Of a stretch of 12,489 nt of DNA, positions 1 through 6,867 are shown in pieces. Below the pieces are notes generated by a model. The model searched no databases, was not told the DNA's origin, and saw only the letters and a list, made by a program, of their open reading frames with translations. The position numbers and the translations under genes are program-made. The first letter of the stretch is position 1, and every line of letters starts with the position of its first letter. Origin of the DNA: Desulfobacteraceae bacterium (GTDB lineage Bacteria > Desulfobacterota > Desulfobacteria > Desulfobacterales > SG8-13); the NCBI GenBank assembly GCA_029287875.1, contig JARFQH010000325.1:1-12489 (forward strand), in the 5' to 3' direction.

Positions 1-484
1 AGGCTTCTCCGAATATCGTCGGCAGAGCGGCCCGGGTCATCGCTTCGAGTCCTTCGCCGCGTAAAATCTTTCCCCACAACTGCAAAGCCGTCCTGCTGCG
101 GGCGCTCGGTTCGGCGGCCATGCTGCACAAAACAAGTCTGTCGACCCGTGAGGGATTCTTGGCTGCCATTGCCAGTGCCACAAGGGCGCCGTGGCTCAAC
201 CCCACCAGCAGGGCCTTCTCTAAACCGATGTGCACCAGCAGATTGAAGAGATCAGCGACATGGATATCGAGGGTCAGCGGCAATTGACCGACCTCGCTTT
301 TGCCCTGGGCCCGGGCGTCGTAGAGGAGGATTTGGTACTCTTTTTTGAAGTACAGGGCCTGGGGGCGCCAGTGCACTGTGGTCTGCGTGGTGCCATTAAG
401 AAAGACGACGGCGGGTTTGAGTGGCTCGACGCCGAAGGTTTCGTAAAAGAGGCGGCAACCGTCTTTTGTCTTGAAATAAGGCAT
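1..484 (-). CDS. Alpha/beta-hydrolase fold protein (partial; C-terminus beyond left edge)
   Basis: The start ATG is at 484-482 and the frame stays open to base 1, giving the first 161 residues of a protein probably 250-280 aa long. It shows the N-terminal half of an alpha/beta hydrolase. An oxyanion-loop strand VVFLNG lies at residues 26-31 (Asn-Gly where many relatives have His-Gly). YDARAQGKS at 55-63 matches the usual D-x-R-G-x-G-x-S turn. The nucleophile elbow is GLSHGA at 95-100, with Ser97 as the expected nucleophile. The acid and histidine of the triad would lie in the missing part. Resemblance is to the broad group containing BioH-like esterases and 3-oxoadipate enol-lactonase, so the substrate cannot be named. 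It starts 26 bp after the lipA stop on the same strand and is probably the last or a late gene of the gcv-lip operon. No strong Shine-Dalgarno is visible, so translation may be weak or coupled to lipA. Confidence 0.85.
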   Translation of the reverse strand, partial: MPYFKTKDGCRLFYETFGVEPLKPAVVFLNGTTQTTVHWRPQALYFKKEYQILLYDARAQGKSEVGQLPLTLDIHVADLFNLLVHIGLEKALLVGLSHGALVALAMAAKNPSRVDRLVLCSMAAEPSARSRTALQLWGKILRGEGLEAMTRAALPTIFGEA

Positions 485-510
485 AGATCCCGGGGTGAGG
501 GTTCCAGGGT

Positions 511-1377
511 TCAAGGATTCGCTGCATTGAAAAGCTCTTTGGCGTGATAGGAAGAACGGACAAAGGGTCCACTGGCGACCCCGCTGAAGCCCATCTGAAA
601 TGCGGTCTGCTGCCACTGGTCGAATTCCGCCGGCGGGACGAATCGTGCCACCGGTAAGTGGTCCGTTGATGGCTGGAGATACTGTCCCATGGTCAGCATG
701 CGGCACTCGACATCCAAGAGGTCTTGCAGGGTTTGTCGGATTTCAGCCGTGGTTTCACCGAGTCCGAGCATCAGGCCCGATTTGGTCGGAATCGACGCGT
801 CGATGGTCTTTACGCGCCCGAGCAGCTCCAGCGAACGGGCGTAGAGGGCGCCAGGGCGCACGGTGGCGTAGAGGCGCGGCACGGTTTCGATATTGTGGTT
901 CAACACTTGCGGTCGCGCTTTCAGGACGGTGCGCAGGGCAATGGCATCACCCTTGAAGTCGGGGATCAGCACTTCGATCACGGCTTCCGGGATGCGGCGG
1001 TGAATCTCGCGAATGGTTTTTGCAAAGTGACCGGCCCCGCCGTCTGGAAGGTCGTCGCGGGTCACCGATGTGATGACCACATAAACCAGCCCCAATTTCT
1101 CTACTGTTTCAGCCACCCGCACCGGTTCGGCCGGATCCGGTGGCTCGACCGGGCTGTGTGCCACGGCGCAAAAGCGGCAGTTGCGGGTGCAGCGATCCCC
1201 CAGAATCAAGAAGGTCGCCGTCCGGTTGGAGAAACACTCCCAGATGTTCGGGCATTTGGCTTCCTGACAAACGGTGTGCAGCCGTCCCCGGTTCATCAGC
1301 CCGCGGATTTTTTCGTACTCGGGCCCGCTGGGCAGCCGCCGGGTCAGCCAGGGCGGTTTCTTGGTTTGGCTCCTCAA
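511..1377 (-). CDS. lipA: Lipoyl synthase LipA (radical SAM)
   Basis: LipA inserts two sulfur atoms at C6 and C8 of the octanoyl group on lipoyl domains such as GcvH, using two [4Fe-4S] clusters. Both cluster motifs are intact. The auxiliary-cluster cysteines are C37, C42 and C48 (C-x4-C-x5-C), and the radical-SAM motif is C63-x3-C67-x2-C70. The C-terminal RSSYHA motif at 274-279, whose serine ligates the auxiliary cluster, is present. The 288-aa length fits bacterial LipA. The start is TTG at 1377-1375: an in-frame stop (the lipB TAA) lies just upstream, an AAGGA Shine-Dalgarno sits at 1391-1387 nine bases before the TTG, and the next ATG (residue 28) would leave only a short stub before the first cysteine. 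It begins 12 bp after lipB. Family identity is near certain; the TTG start is likely. Confidence 0.97.
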   Translation of the reverse strand: MRSQTKKPPWLTRRLPSGPEYEKIRGLMNRGRLHTVCQEAKCPNIWECFSNRTATFLILGDRCTRNCRFCAVAHSPVEPPDPAEPVRVAETVEKLGLVYVVITSVTRDDLPDGGAGHFAKTIREIHRRIPEAVIEVLIPDFKGDAIALRTVLKARPQVLNHNIETVPRLYATVRPGALYARSLELLGRVKTIDASIPTKSGLMLGLGETTAEIRQTLQDLLDVECRMLTMGQYLQPSTDHLPVARFVPPAEFDQWQQTAFQMGFSGVASGPFVRSSYHAKELFNAANP

Positions 1378-1389
1378 TTCAGGTTTTCC

Positions 1390-2109
1390 TTACGATTCAG
1401 ATGTCGTTATGTCGTCGATTTCGTCTTGTTCCAGCGCTACCAGTTCGGTGCCGAAAATGGTTTGGATGTGACTTTTGAAAACGCGCCGCACAGACGGCAT
1501 GTCCAGCGACCGGCCGGATGCCAGTTTCAGCGAAGTGACCCCCACGTCGGCAAGACCGCACGGGTTGATCCAGCCGAAGGGCTCCAGTGACACGTCGACG
1601 TTGAAGGCCAGGCCATGGTAGGTGATTCCACGGCGAATAGCGATGCCGATACTCCCCATTTTGCTGTTGCCGACCCAGATACCGCGGTTGACCGGGTTGC
1701 GCACGGCGGCCACCCCCCATTCGGCGGCGGTGCGGATCATGACTTCTTCCAAAAAATGGACGAGGTCTTTAACACCCATTTTGGCCGCCTCCAGGTCGAG
1801 GACCAGGTAGGCCACCAGTTGGCCCGGACCGTGATAGGTGATGTTGCCGCCCCGTTCGGCCTGGATGACCTGGATGCCGGCATTTGCGAGGAAGTCGGTC
1901 GGAACGATCAGGTTTTCCCGGCCGCCGCGGCGGCCCAGGGTGAAAACCGGCGGGTGTTCGAGCAATATAAGAAGATCGGAAGCCAGAGCACCGGACTTGC
2001 GCGCCGCGACGAGGCGATGCTGCAGCCGCAGGGCCTCGCCGTAGTCGAGCAAGCCCGGTTCGAAGACCCGCCAGGTTGCGGGTCGCTCCGCTTGTATCCG
2101 CTGCTCCAT
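1390..2109 (-). CDS. lipB: Octanoyltransferase LipB (lipoyl(octanoyl) transferase)
   Basis: LipB moves octanoate from octanoyl-ACP to the acceptor lysine of lipoyl domains, the step before LipA. All family landmarks are visible in the 239 residues: RGGNITYHGPGQ at 86-97, the lysine of SKMGSIG (K150), GITYHGLAFNV at 161-171, and the catalytic cysteine in NPCG (C184). The ATG at 2109 is the only sensible start, since the next methionine is residue 111, but no clear Shine-Dalgarno precedes it. The gap of 59 bp from gcvPB is the largest inside this operon. The C-terminus carries a short acidic tail (DEIDDITTSES) of no known role. Being between gcvPB and lipA, it supplies the modification needed by GcvH encoded upstream. 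Confidence 0.97.
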   Translation of the reverse strand: MEQRIQAERPATWRVFEPGLLDYGEALRLQHRLVAARKSGALASDLLILLEHPPVFTLGRRGGRENLIVPTDFLANAGIQVIQAERGGNITYHGPGQLVAYLVLDLEAAKMGVKDLVHFLEEVMIRTAAEWGVAAVRNPVNRGIWVGNSKMGSIGIAIRRGITYHGLAFNVDVSLEPFGWINPCGLADVGVTSLKLASGRSLDMPSVRRVFKSHIQTIFGTELVALEQDEIDDITTSES

Positions 2110-2168
2110 GTAAAAGTTTACCGAGAACCTGCCGACCTCACCCGCAGCGCCTTTGCCAGGTCAGCCCT

Positions 2169-3626
2169 TCATCCCGTCAGGCACGGCTTGCGGGCGGCGG
2201 ACACTTCGTCCAGACGGCGGACTTTGCTTTTGTGCGGGGCGTCGTGCAGGAGCTGCGGGTTTTCCGCGGCTTCCCGGGCAATCTGTTGCATGGCATCGAT
2301 GAACCGGTCGATATCCTCCTTGCATTCGGTCTCGGTGGGCTCGATCATGATGGCGCCCGGAACGACCAGCGGAAAGTAGATTGTGGGCGGGTGGAACCCG
2401 TAGTCCATCAAGCGCTTGGCCATGTCGAGGGTCGTGACGCCATAAGACGCCTGGTTCTTGTCGCTGAACACGCACTCGTGCATGCACGGCCGGTCGTGGG
2501 TGAGGTGAAAGGTCCCTTTGAGCTTCTCCTTGATATAGTTGGCGTTCAGGACCGCCAGCTGACTGGCTTTTTTCAGGCCGTCGGGTCCCAGGCTCAAAAT
2601 GTAGCTGTAGGCGCGCACCATGATGCCGAAATGTCCGTGAAAGGTGTCGAGCTTGCCGATCGATTGCGGAAACTCCTCGGATAGCGTGTAAGTGTCGCCT
2701 TCCTTGATGACGCGCGGCACCGGCAGAAAGGGCTCGAGTCTTTTGTGAACGCAGACCGGTCCGGAACCCGGCCCGCCGCCGCCGTGCGGGGTGGAAAAGG
2801 TTTTGTGCAGGTTCAGATGCAGGACGTCGATGCCGATCGCTTTCAGGTCGACGATGCCCATTACGGCGTTCATGTTGGCGCCGTCACAGTAGACCAGACC
2901 GCCCTTGGCGTGGACGATGTCGGTGATTTGCCGGATGTTCTGTTCGAAAAGGCCGAGGGTGTTGGGATTGGTCACCATGATGCCGGCGGTTTCCTCGTCC
3001 ATGACGGCCGCTACGACCTCGGCGGTCAAGACGCCTTGTGCTCCGGACTGAATCGGGATCGGGCGGTAGCCGCACAAAGCCGCGCTGGCCGGGTTGGTAC
3101 CGTGGGCCGTGTCGGGGATGATAATCTTGGACCGCTGGGTACCTTTGCTGCGGTGATAGGCATAGATCAGCAGCATGCCGGCCAACTCTCCGTGGGCGCC
3201 GGCGGCCGGCTGCAGCGAAACGGCATCCATGCCGGTTATTTCCGCCAGATAACGCTGCAGGTCATGCATCAGCGCGAGGGCGCCCTGGGCGAGCTCCGGC
3301 GGCAGCAGGGGATGGGCGGCGGCGAAGCCCGGCAGGCCCGCCTGACGTTCGTTGGTCTTGGGATTGTATTTCATGGTGCACGAACCGAGCGGGTACGTGC
3401 CGGTATCCACCCCGAAATTCCAGGTCGACAGTCGGGTGTAATGGCGGACCAGATCCACTTCGCTCAGGTCGGGAAAATCGGGTCCGGAACCGGTCAGGCC
3501 CGGATCGAGGGAGCTGAGCGGAACGTCGCGGCGGGGCAGCGAATAGCCGCAGCGGCCTTTGCGCCCTTTTTCCCACAGCAGCGGTTCGTTGAGGATCAGG
3601 CCGGTTGTTCCGAGGGTATCGGTCAT
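2169..3626 (-). CDS. gcvPB: Glycine dehydrogenase (decarboxylating) subunit 2, GcvPB
   Basis: This is the PLP-carrying subunit of the heterotetrameric P-protein. With GcvPA it decarboxylates glycine and transfers the aminomethyl group to the lipoamide arm of GcvH. The PLP lysine is K275 in NLHKTFSTPHGGGGPG (272-287). Other conserved stretches are PLGSCTMKYNPK at 79-90 and DTAHGTNPASAA at 172-183. I chose the ATG at 3626-3624 (485 aa) over an in-frame start 20 codons upstream. The chosen start overlaps the gcvPA stop as ATGA, has an excellent AAGGAGGT Shine-Dalgarno at 3640-3633, and gives the N-terminus typical of the family. The upstream extension would lie wholly inside gcvPA. The 4-bp overlap suggests translational coupling, fitting 1:1 subunits. 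Confidence 0.97.
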   Translation of the reverse strand: MTDTLGTTGLILNEPLLWEKGRKGRCGYSLPRRDVPLSSLDPGLTGSGPDFPDLSEVDLVRHYTRLSTWNFGVDTGTYPLGSCTMKYNPKTNERQAGLPGFAAAHPLLPPELAQGALALMHDLQRYLAEITGMDAVSLQPAAGAHGELAGMLLIYAYHRSKGTQRSKIIIPDTAHGTNPASAALCGYRPIPIQSGAQGVLTAEVVAAVMDEETAGIMVTNPNTLGLFEQNIRQITDIVHAKGGLVYCDGANMNAVMGIVDLKAIGIDVLHLNLHKTFSTPHGGGGPGSGPVCVHKRLEPFLPVPRVIKEGDTYTLSEEFPQSIGKLDTFHGHFGIMVRAYSYILSLGPDGLKKASQLAVLNANYIKEKLKGTFHLTHDRPCMHECVFSDKNQASYGVTTLDMAKRLMDYGFHPPTIYFPLVVPGAIMIEPTETECKEDIDRFIDAMQQIAREAAENPQLLHDAPHKSKVRRLDEVSAARKPCLTG

Positions 3627-4954
3627 GACCGCACCTCCTTGACCAGGTCGTCCAGGTCGTGTTTGCCCGCGGTTTCCGTTGCGCACAGCAGGGTGCAGTC
3701 GGAAAGCTCCGGGTAGTACTTGGCCAGTGGCAGTCCGGCGACGATCTTTTTGTCGAGCAGGCGACTGTAGACAGTGTCGAAATCGCCCGGAAAACGAACC
3801 ACGAACTCATTGAAGGTCGGGCTCGAAAAGGGCGTGTCGAAGCCGGCTTGCGCCAAACTGCTTTTGAGGTATTCGGCCTTGTCGCGGTTGAGCTGTGCCA
3901 GTTCGCGAAAACCGGTTGCACCCAGTGCGGCCATATACACGGCCGCGGTCAACGCACAGAGGCTGTTGTTGGTGCAAATGTTCGACGTGGCTTTTTCGCG
4001 GCGGATGTGCTGTTCGCGGGTGGCCAGGGTCAGAACGAAACCGTCCCGGCCGTCTCTGTCCTGCGTGCGGCCCACCAGCCGGCCCGGAAGGCTACGCACG
4101 AACTTCATGCGGCTGCCGAGCATGCCGAGGCCCGGCCCACCGAAAGAGCGGGGCAGCCCCAGGCTCTGTCCCTCGCCGCAAACGATATCGGCACCAAGGC
4201 TGCCGGGGTTTTTCAAAAGGCCGAATGCCAGCGGTTCCGTGAAGGAGGCGACTAAAAGGGCTTCTCTGGTATGGGTGGCGTCTGCGGCGGCCTGAAGATC
4301 TTCGATGCAGCCGAAAAAATTGGGCGACTGGACAGCCACGGCGGCCAGGTCCTCGAGGCTGTCGAGGGCGGCCAGATCGGTCCTGCCGTCCGCCAGGTAG
4401 GGCAATTCGACGATCTCCAAGCCGGTGGGATCGAAATAGGTTCCGACCACCCGCCGGTGATGGGGGTGGACGGCGGCCGACACGGCTACGCGTTTCTTAC
4501 GCGTAACGCGAATCGCCATCAGCAGGGCCTCGGCCAAGGCCGTGGAGCCGTCGTAGTGGGAGGCGGTGGCGACCTCTGTTCCCATCAGGCGGCTGGCCAG
4601 CGTCTGGTACTCGTAGATGGCCTGGAGGGTGCCCTGACTGATTTCAGGCTGATAGGGCGTGTAGGACGTCACGAATTCGCTGCGGGTCAGAACATGCCGG
4701 GCGGCAGACGGTACGAAGTGATCGTAGCTGCCGGCCCCCATGAACACTTTGAAATCCGGTGATACGGCCGTGCGGGCCGCTAAAGCGTCCATGTGGTCGT
4801 TGAGTTCCCACTCGGTCAACGCCTGCGGCAGCTTCATGCCGAGACGGCAGCAGCAGTCTTCCGGTATCGTGGCGAAGAGCGCGTCCAGGCTTTCGACCCC
4901 GACCTGCGCCAGCATGTCCGCGATGTCTTCCGGGGTGTGGGGTAGGTAGCGCAT
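3623..4954 (-). CDS. gcvPA: Glycine dehydrogenase (decarboxylating) subunit 1, GcvPA
   Basis: This is the N-terminal half-equivalent of the glycine-cleavage P-protein, which pairs with GcvPB to form the active alpha2-beta2 enzyme. The 443-aa length matches stand-alone GcvPA. Conserved features include the start MRYLPHTPEDIADML, the GAGSYDHFVPSAARHVLTRS segment (~73-92), the TSYTPYQPEISQGTLQ segment (~95-110), and the SFGGPGLG region around residue 270. The PLP lysine is not expected in this subunit and no matching motif is seen. It starts 2 bp after the gcvH stop with an AAAGGA Shine-Dalgarno inside the end of gcvH (4968-4963), and overlaps gcvPB by 4 bp. Confidence 0.97.
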   Translation of the reverse strand: MRYLPHTPEDIADMLAQVGVESLDALFATIPEDCCCRLGMKLPQALTEWELNDHMDALAARTAVSPDFKVFMGAGSYDHFVPSAARHVLTRSEFVTSYTPYQPEISQGTLQAIYEYQTLASRLMGTEVATASHYDGSTALAEALLMAIRVTRKKRVAVSAAVHPHHRRVVGTYFDPTGLEIVELPYLADGRTDLAALDSLEDLAAVAVQSPNFFGCIEDLQAAADATHTREALLVASFTEPLAFGLLKNPGSLGADIVCGEGQSLGLPRSFGGPGLGMLGSRMKFVRSLPGRLVGRTQDRDGRDGFVLTLATREQHIRREKATSNICTNNSLCALTAAVYMAALGATGFRELAQLNRDKAEYLKSSLAQAGFDTPFSSPTFNEFVVRFPGDFDTVYSRLLDKKIVAGLPLAKYYPELSDCTLLCATETAGKHDLDDLVKEVRS

Positions 4955-4956
4955 GT

Positions 4957-5358
4957 TTATAGTCCTTTCAACATTTCGAGATACGCATCACTGGTCATCA
5001 ATGCATCGAGTTCGCCTGGGTCGTCGGGTTTGACATCGATCATCCAGCCCTCTTCGTACGGGCTGGTGTTGACGAGTTCGGGAGACTCTTCGAGGTTCTT
5101 GTTGATGGCACTGATTTCACCGCCCACCGGCATGAACAGCTCCGAAACCGCCTTAACCGATTCCACGCTACCGAATGCGTCGCCTTTAGCGAATGTGTCG
5201 CCGACCTGCGGCAGTTCCACAAACACGACATCACCGAGCTGGTCCTGGGCGTAATCATCGATTCCCATCCGGATGGCGCCGTCCTCCTTGCGGGACCATT
5301 CGTGATCTTCTGTAAAGCGAACGTTTTCAGGCAGGTTGAGTTGGCTGATTTCTTTCAT
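4957..5358 (-). CDS. gcvH: Glycine cleavage system H protein (lipoyl carrier)
   Basis: GcvH is the small lipoyl-domain protein that shuttles the aminomethyl intermediate between P, T and L proteins. The 133-aa length is normal. The sequence opens with the family signature FTEDHEW (15-21) and has the lipoylation hairpin GSVESVKAVSEL (63-74) with acceptor lysine K69. YEEGWMIDVKP (100-110) is the usual C-terminal signature. The start ATG at 5358 is preceded by a strong GAGGAGGG Shine-Dalgarno. It lies 27 bp after gcvT and 2 bp before gcvPA. LipB and LipA, which would modify K69, are encoded further down the same operon. Confidence 0.98.
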   Translation of the reverse strand: MKEISQLNLPENVRFTEDHEWSRKEDGAIRMGIDDYAQDQLGDVVFVELPQVGDTFAKGDAFGSVESVKAVSELFMPVGGEISAINKNLEESPELVNTSPYEEGWMIDVKPDDPGELDALMTSDAYLEMLKGL

Positions 5359-5385
5359 GGGTGTCCCTCCTCTAAAGGCGTTGAA

Positions 5386-6669
5386 TTATTCATTTCCCAA
5401 AAAGTTTGCCAACGGCTTGCGGGCCGTACGGTCGGGGCGGATGTCGTCGACGATTTCGATGTCAATCGTCCGGCGCTTGTCCTTCAGCCGGACGATCTGA
5501 CCGGGCTTTAGGGGGTTGGTGACCTTGACGAAACCGCAGCTCAGACCGCGCGGCGTAAAATCGACCGGTTTGTCCGGGCTGGCGGTGCTGAAGATCCGGC
5601 CCTCGAAACGTCCGATGGCCATGTCGGTGGCGCAGGTCAGCACCCGGCCGATGTCACGCTCTTTGTCGTCCAACACGACGGCCGGGTCCGCAGCGGCCAC
5701 CTTGCGCAGGTCGAAGCCGGCAAAGGGCACGGTGTATTGGCCGGAATCGCTGCGCTGCAGGGCGACGGCACCCACGAAATCTTTTGTAAAACCGCGGCCG
5801 TCGATCTCGTAGGGCAGGGCGAAGGGCCAGGGGTGGTTCTTGAACAGCCACGTGCCGATGTCCTGGTGCGAGAGCGGCAGCACGGCTCCGGCGCGCAGCG
5901 AGTCTCTTGCCGCGAGTCCGCAGGGTATCATTCCAGACGGTTGGCCCGCGTCGATGAGCATCTGCCAGAGATCGACAAACTTATCCGGCGCGACGAACAG
6001 CTCGAAGCCGAACTCGCCGGTATAGCCCGTGCGGGACAGCAGGATGGGGGTGCCGTCCGTGAGGATTACCTTTTCGGATGTCGGGAGGGCAGCATCGAAA
6101 TGACCCTTGAACGAGAAATAGGGCAACTGCACGAACACCTCTTGCGGACTCTTGACGATGCGGCTGATGATCCGGGCCGCCTGAGGTCCCTGCACATCGA
6201 GCTTGCCGACCTGATCACTGAGATCGACGACCGCCGCCTTGCGGCTGCCGGAATAGCCCTGCAGGTGGGCACTGACGCCGCCGCCCATGCCGGCATTGAC
6301 CACCACCATGAAGAGCGCGTCGTCAATTTGAAACACGATCGCATCGTCGATGACCTCGCCGGCCTCGTTTAAAAAGACACCGTACACGCTTCTACCGGGG
6401 GTCAGCGGCTTTTGGTCTTTTCCGACGCAGGCGGCCAGGTTTTTGGAGAAACAGACCTGAAGGAGGTCCCGCGCCCCGGGTCCCTTTACTATAACGACAC
6501 TCATGTGGCTCGTGTCGAAGATACCGGCACGGGTCAGAACCACGAGGTGTTCCTCTTTGGCACCGCTCGGATACCACAGCGGCATGTCGTAGGATCCGAA
6601 TATCGCCATGTTGGCGCCGCGTTTGAGGTGCCAGCCGTGAAGGCGGGTCTTCTTGACGGGTTTGCTCAT
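5386..6669 (-). CDS. gcvT: Glycine cleavage system T protein (aminomethyltransferase), divergent form
   Basis: GcvT releases ammonia from aminomethyl-GcvH and gives methylene-tetrahydrofolate. The N-terminal GcvT folate-binding fold is recognisable: LHGWHLKRGANMAIFGSYDMP (10-30, family LHxxLGAxMxxFxGYxMP), EEHLVVLTRAGIFDTSHM (39-56), the catalytic-Asp region GEVIDDAIV (104-112), and RTGYTGEFGFEL (213-224). It differs from housekeeping T proteins in three ways. It has 427 residues against roughly 360-375. The usual LRLEAG-LYG segment reads LRAGAVLPLSHQDIG (258-272). The usual NASN-x3-KD stretch is NAGMGGGVSAH (125-135). The extra length is in the second half, before the C-terminal beta-barrel. 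Position as first gene of the gcv operon, with no second T protein visible, argues it is the working enzyme. The start ATG at 6669 has a GGAG Shine-Dalgarno seven bases upstream. Confidence 0.92.
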   Translation of the reverse strand: MSKPVKKTRLHGWHLKRGANMAIFGSYDMPLWYPSGAKEEHLVVLTRAGIFDTSHMSVVIVKGPGARDLLQVCFSKNLAACVGKDQKPLTPGRSVYGVFLNEAGEVIDDAIVFQIDDALFMVVVNAGMGGGVSAHLQGYSGSRKAAVVDLSDQVGKLDVQGPQAARIISRIVKSPQEVFVQLPYFSFKGHFDAALPTSEKVILTDGTPILLSRTGYTGEFGFELFVAPDKFVDLWQMLIDAGQPSGMIPCGLAARDSLRAGAVLPLSHQDIGTWLFKNHPWPFALPYEIDGRGFTKDFVGAVALQRSDSGQYTVPFAGFDLRKVAAADPAVVLDDKERDIGRVLTCATDMAIGRFEGRIFSTASPDKPVDFTPRGLSCGFVKVTNPLKPGQIVRLKDKRRTIDIEIVDDIRPDRTARKPLANFLGNE

Positions 6670-6723
6670 GGTCTTTTCTCCGGGTACGATAAGGTCTTCA
6701 AACCGTCAATCAACTCTATAAAC

Positions 6724-6752
6724 CAAATAAAAGTAATTGAATAATTTGTCAA
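6724..6752 (-). promoter_or_regulatory. Candidate sigma70-type promoter for the gcv-lip operon
   Basis: In the AT-rich block between the divergent genes, the minus strand carries an exact TTGACA (6752-6747). A 17-base spacer follows, then a weak TATTTG (6729-6724). A better -10-like TATAGA at 6720-6715 has only a poor partner (TATTCA) at the right distance. Either would leave a leader of about 40-55 nt before gcvT. That is too short for a glycine riboswitch, and I see none. This is a visual motif match only. Confidence 0.35.
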
Positions 6753-6763
6753 TAATTTATAGT
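6737..6763 (+). promoter_or_regulatory. Candidate promoter for livK
   Basis: On the plus strand a good -10-like TATAGT (6758-6763) follows TTGAAT (6737-6742), but with only 15 bases between them, shorter than the usual 16-18. It overlaps the candidate promoter of the opposite operon, so the two may compete. It would give a livK leader of roughly 95-100 nt. The alignment is weak; the AT-rich block is the only promoter-like stretch in this gap. Confidence 0.28.
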
Positions 6764-6770
6764 TGATTAT

Positions 6771-6799
6771 GTCTGAACCGTGTGCTAACAGACCGGTTC
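6771..6799 (+). other. Two overlapping, mutually exclusive short inverted repeats in the livK leader
   Basis: GTCTG (6771-6775) can pair with CAGAC (6789-6793). GAACCG (6775-6780) can pair with CGGTTC (6794-6799). The two stems interleave with no linker between their arms, so an RNA could probably form only one at a time. They lie about 70 bp before the livK start, with no poly-U after them. They could be an operator, a leader switch, or chance. Confidence 0.35.
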
Positions 6800-6867
6800 T
6801 GATTGGAGCAGACAGTAGTGGTTTTCTTCCATATAAACCCGGTGCAGCTGGATAAAAGGAGGTAGAA

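Noticed and set aside
2745..3716. A 323-codon plus-strand open frame across gcvPB, and similar long frames across lipA and lipB
   Set aside because: These are antisense to highly conserved enzymes and have no recognisable domains.
6670..6723. Possible glycine riboswitch upstream of gcvT
   Set aside because: The leader after the candidate promoter is only about 40-55 nt, too short for even a single glycine aptamer, and no fitting helices were seen.
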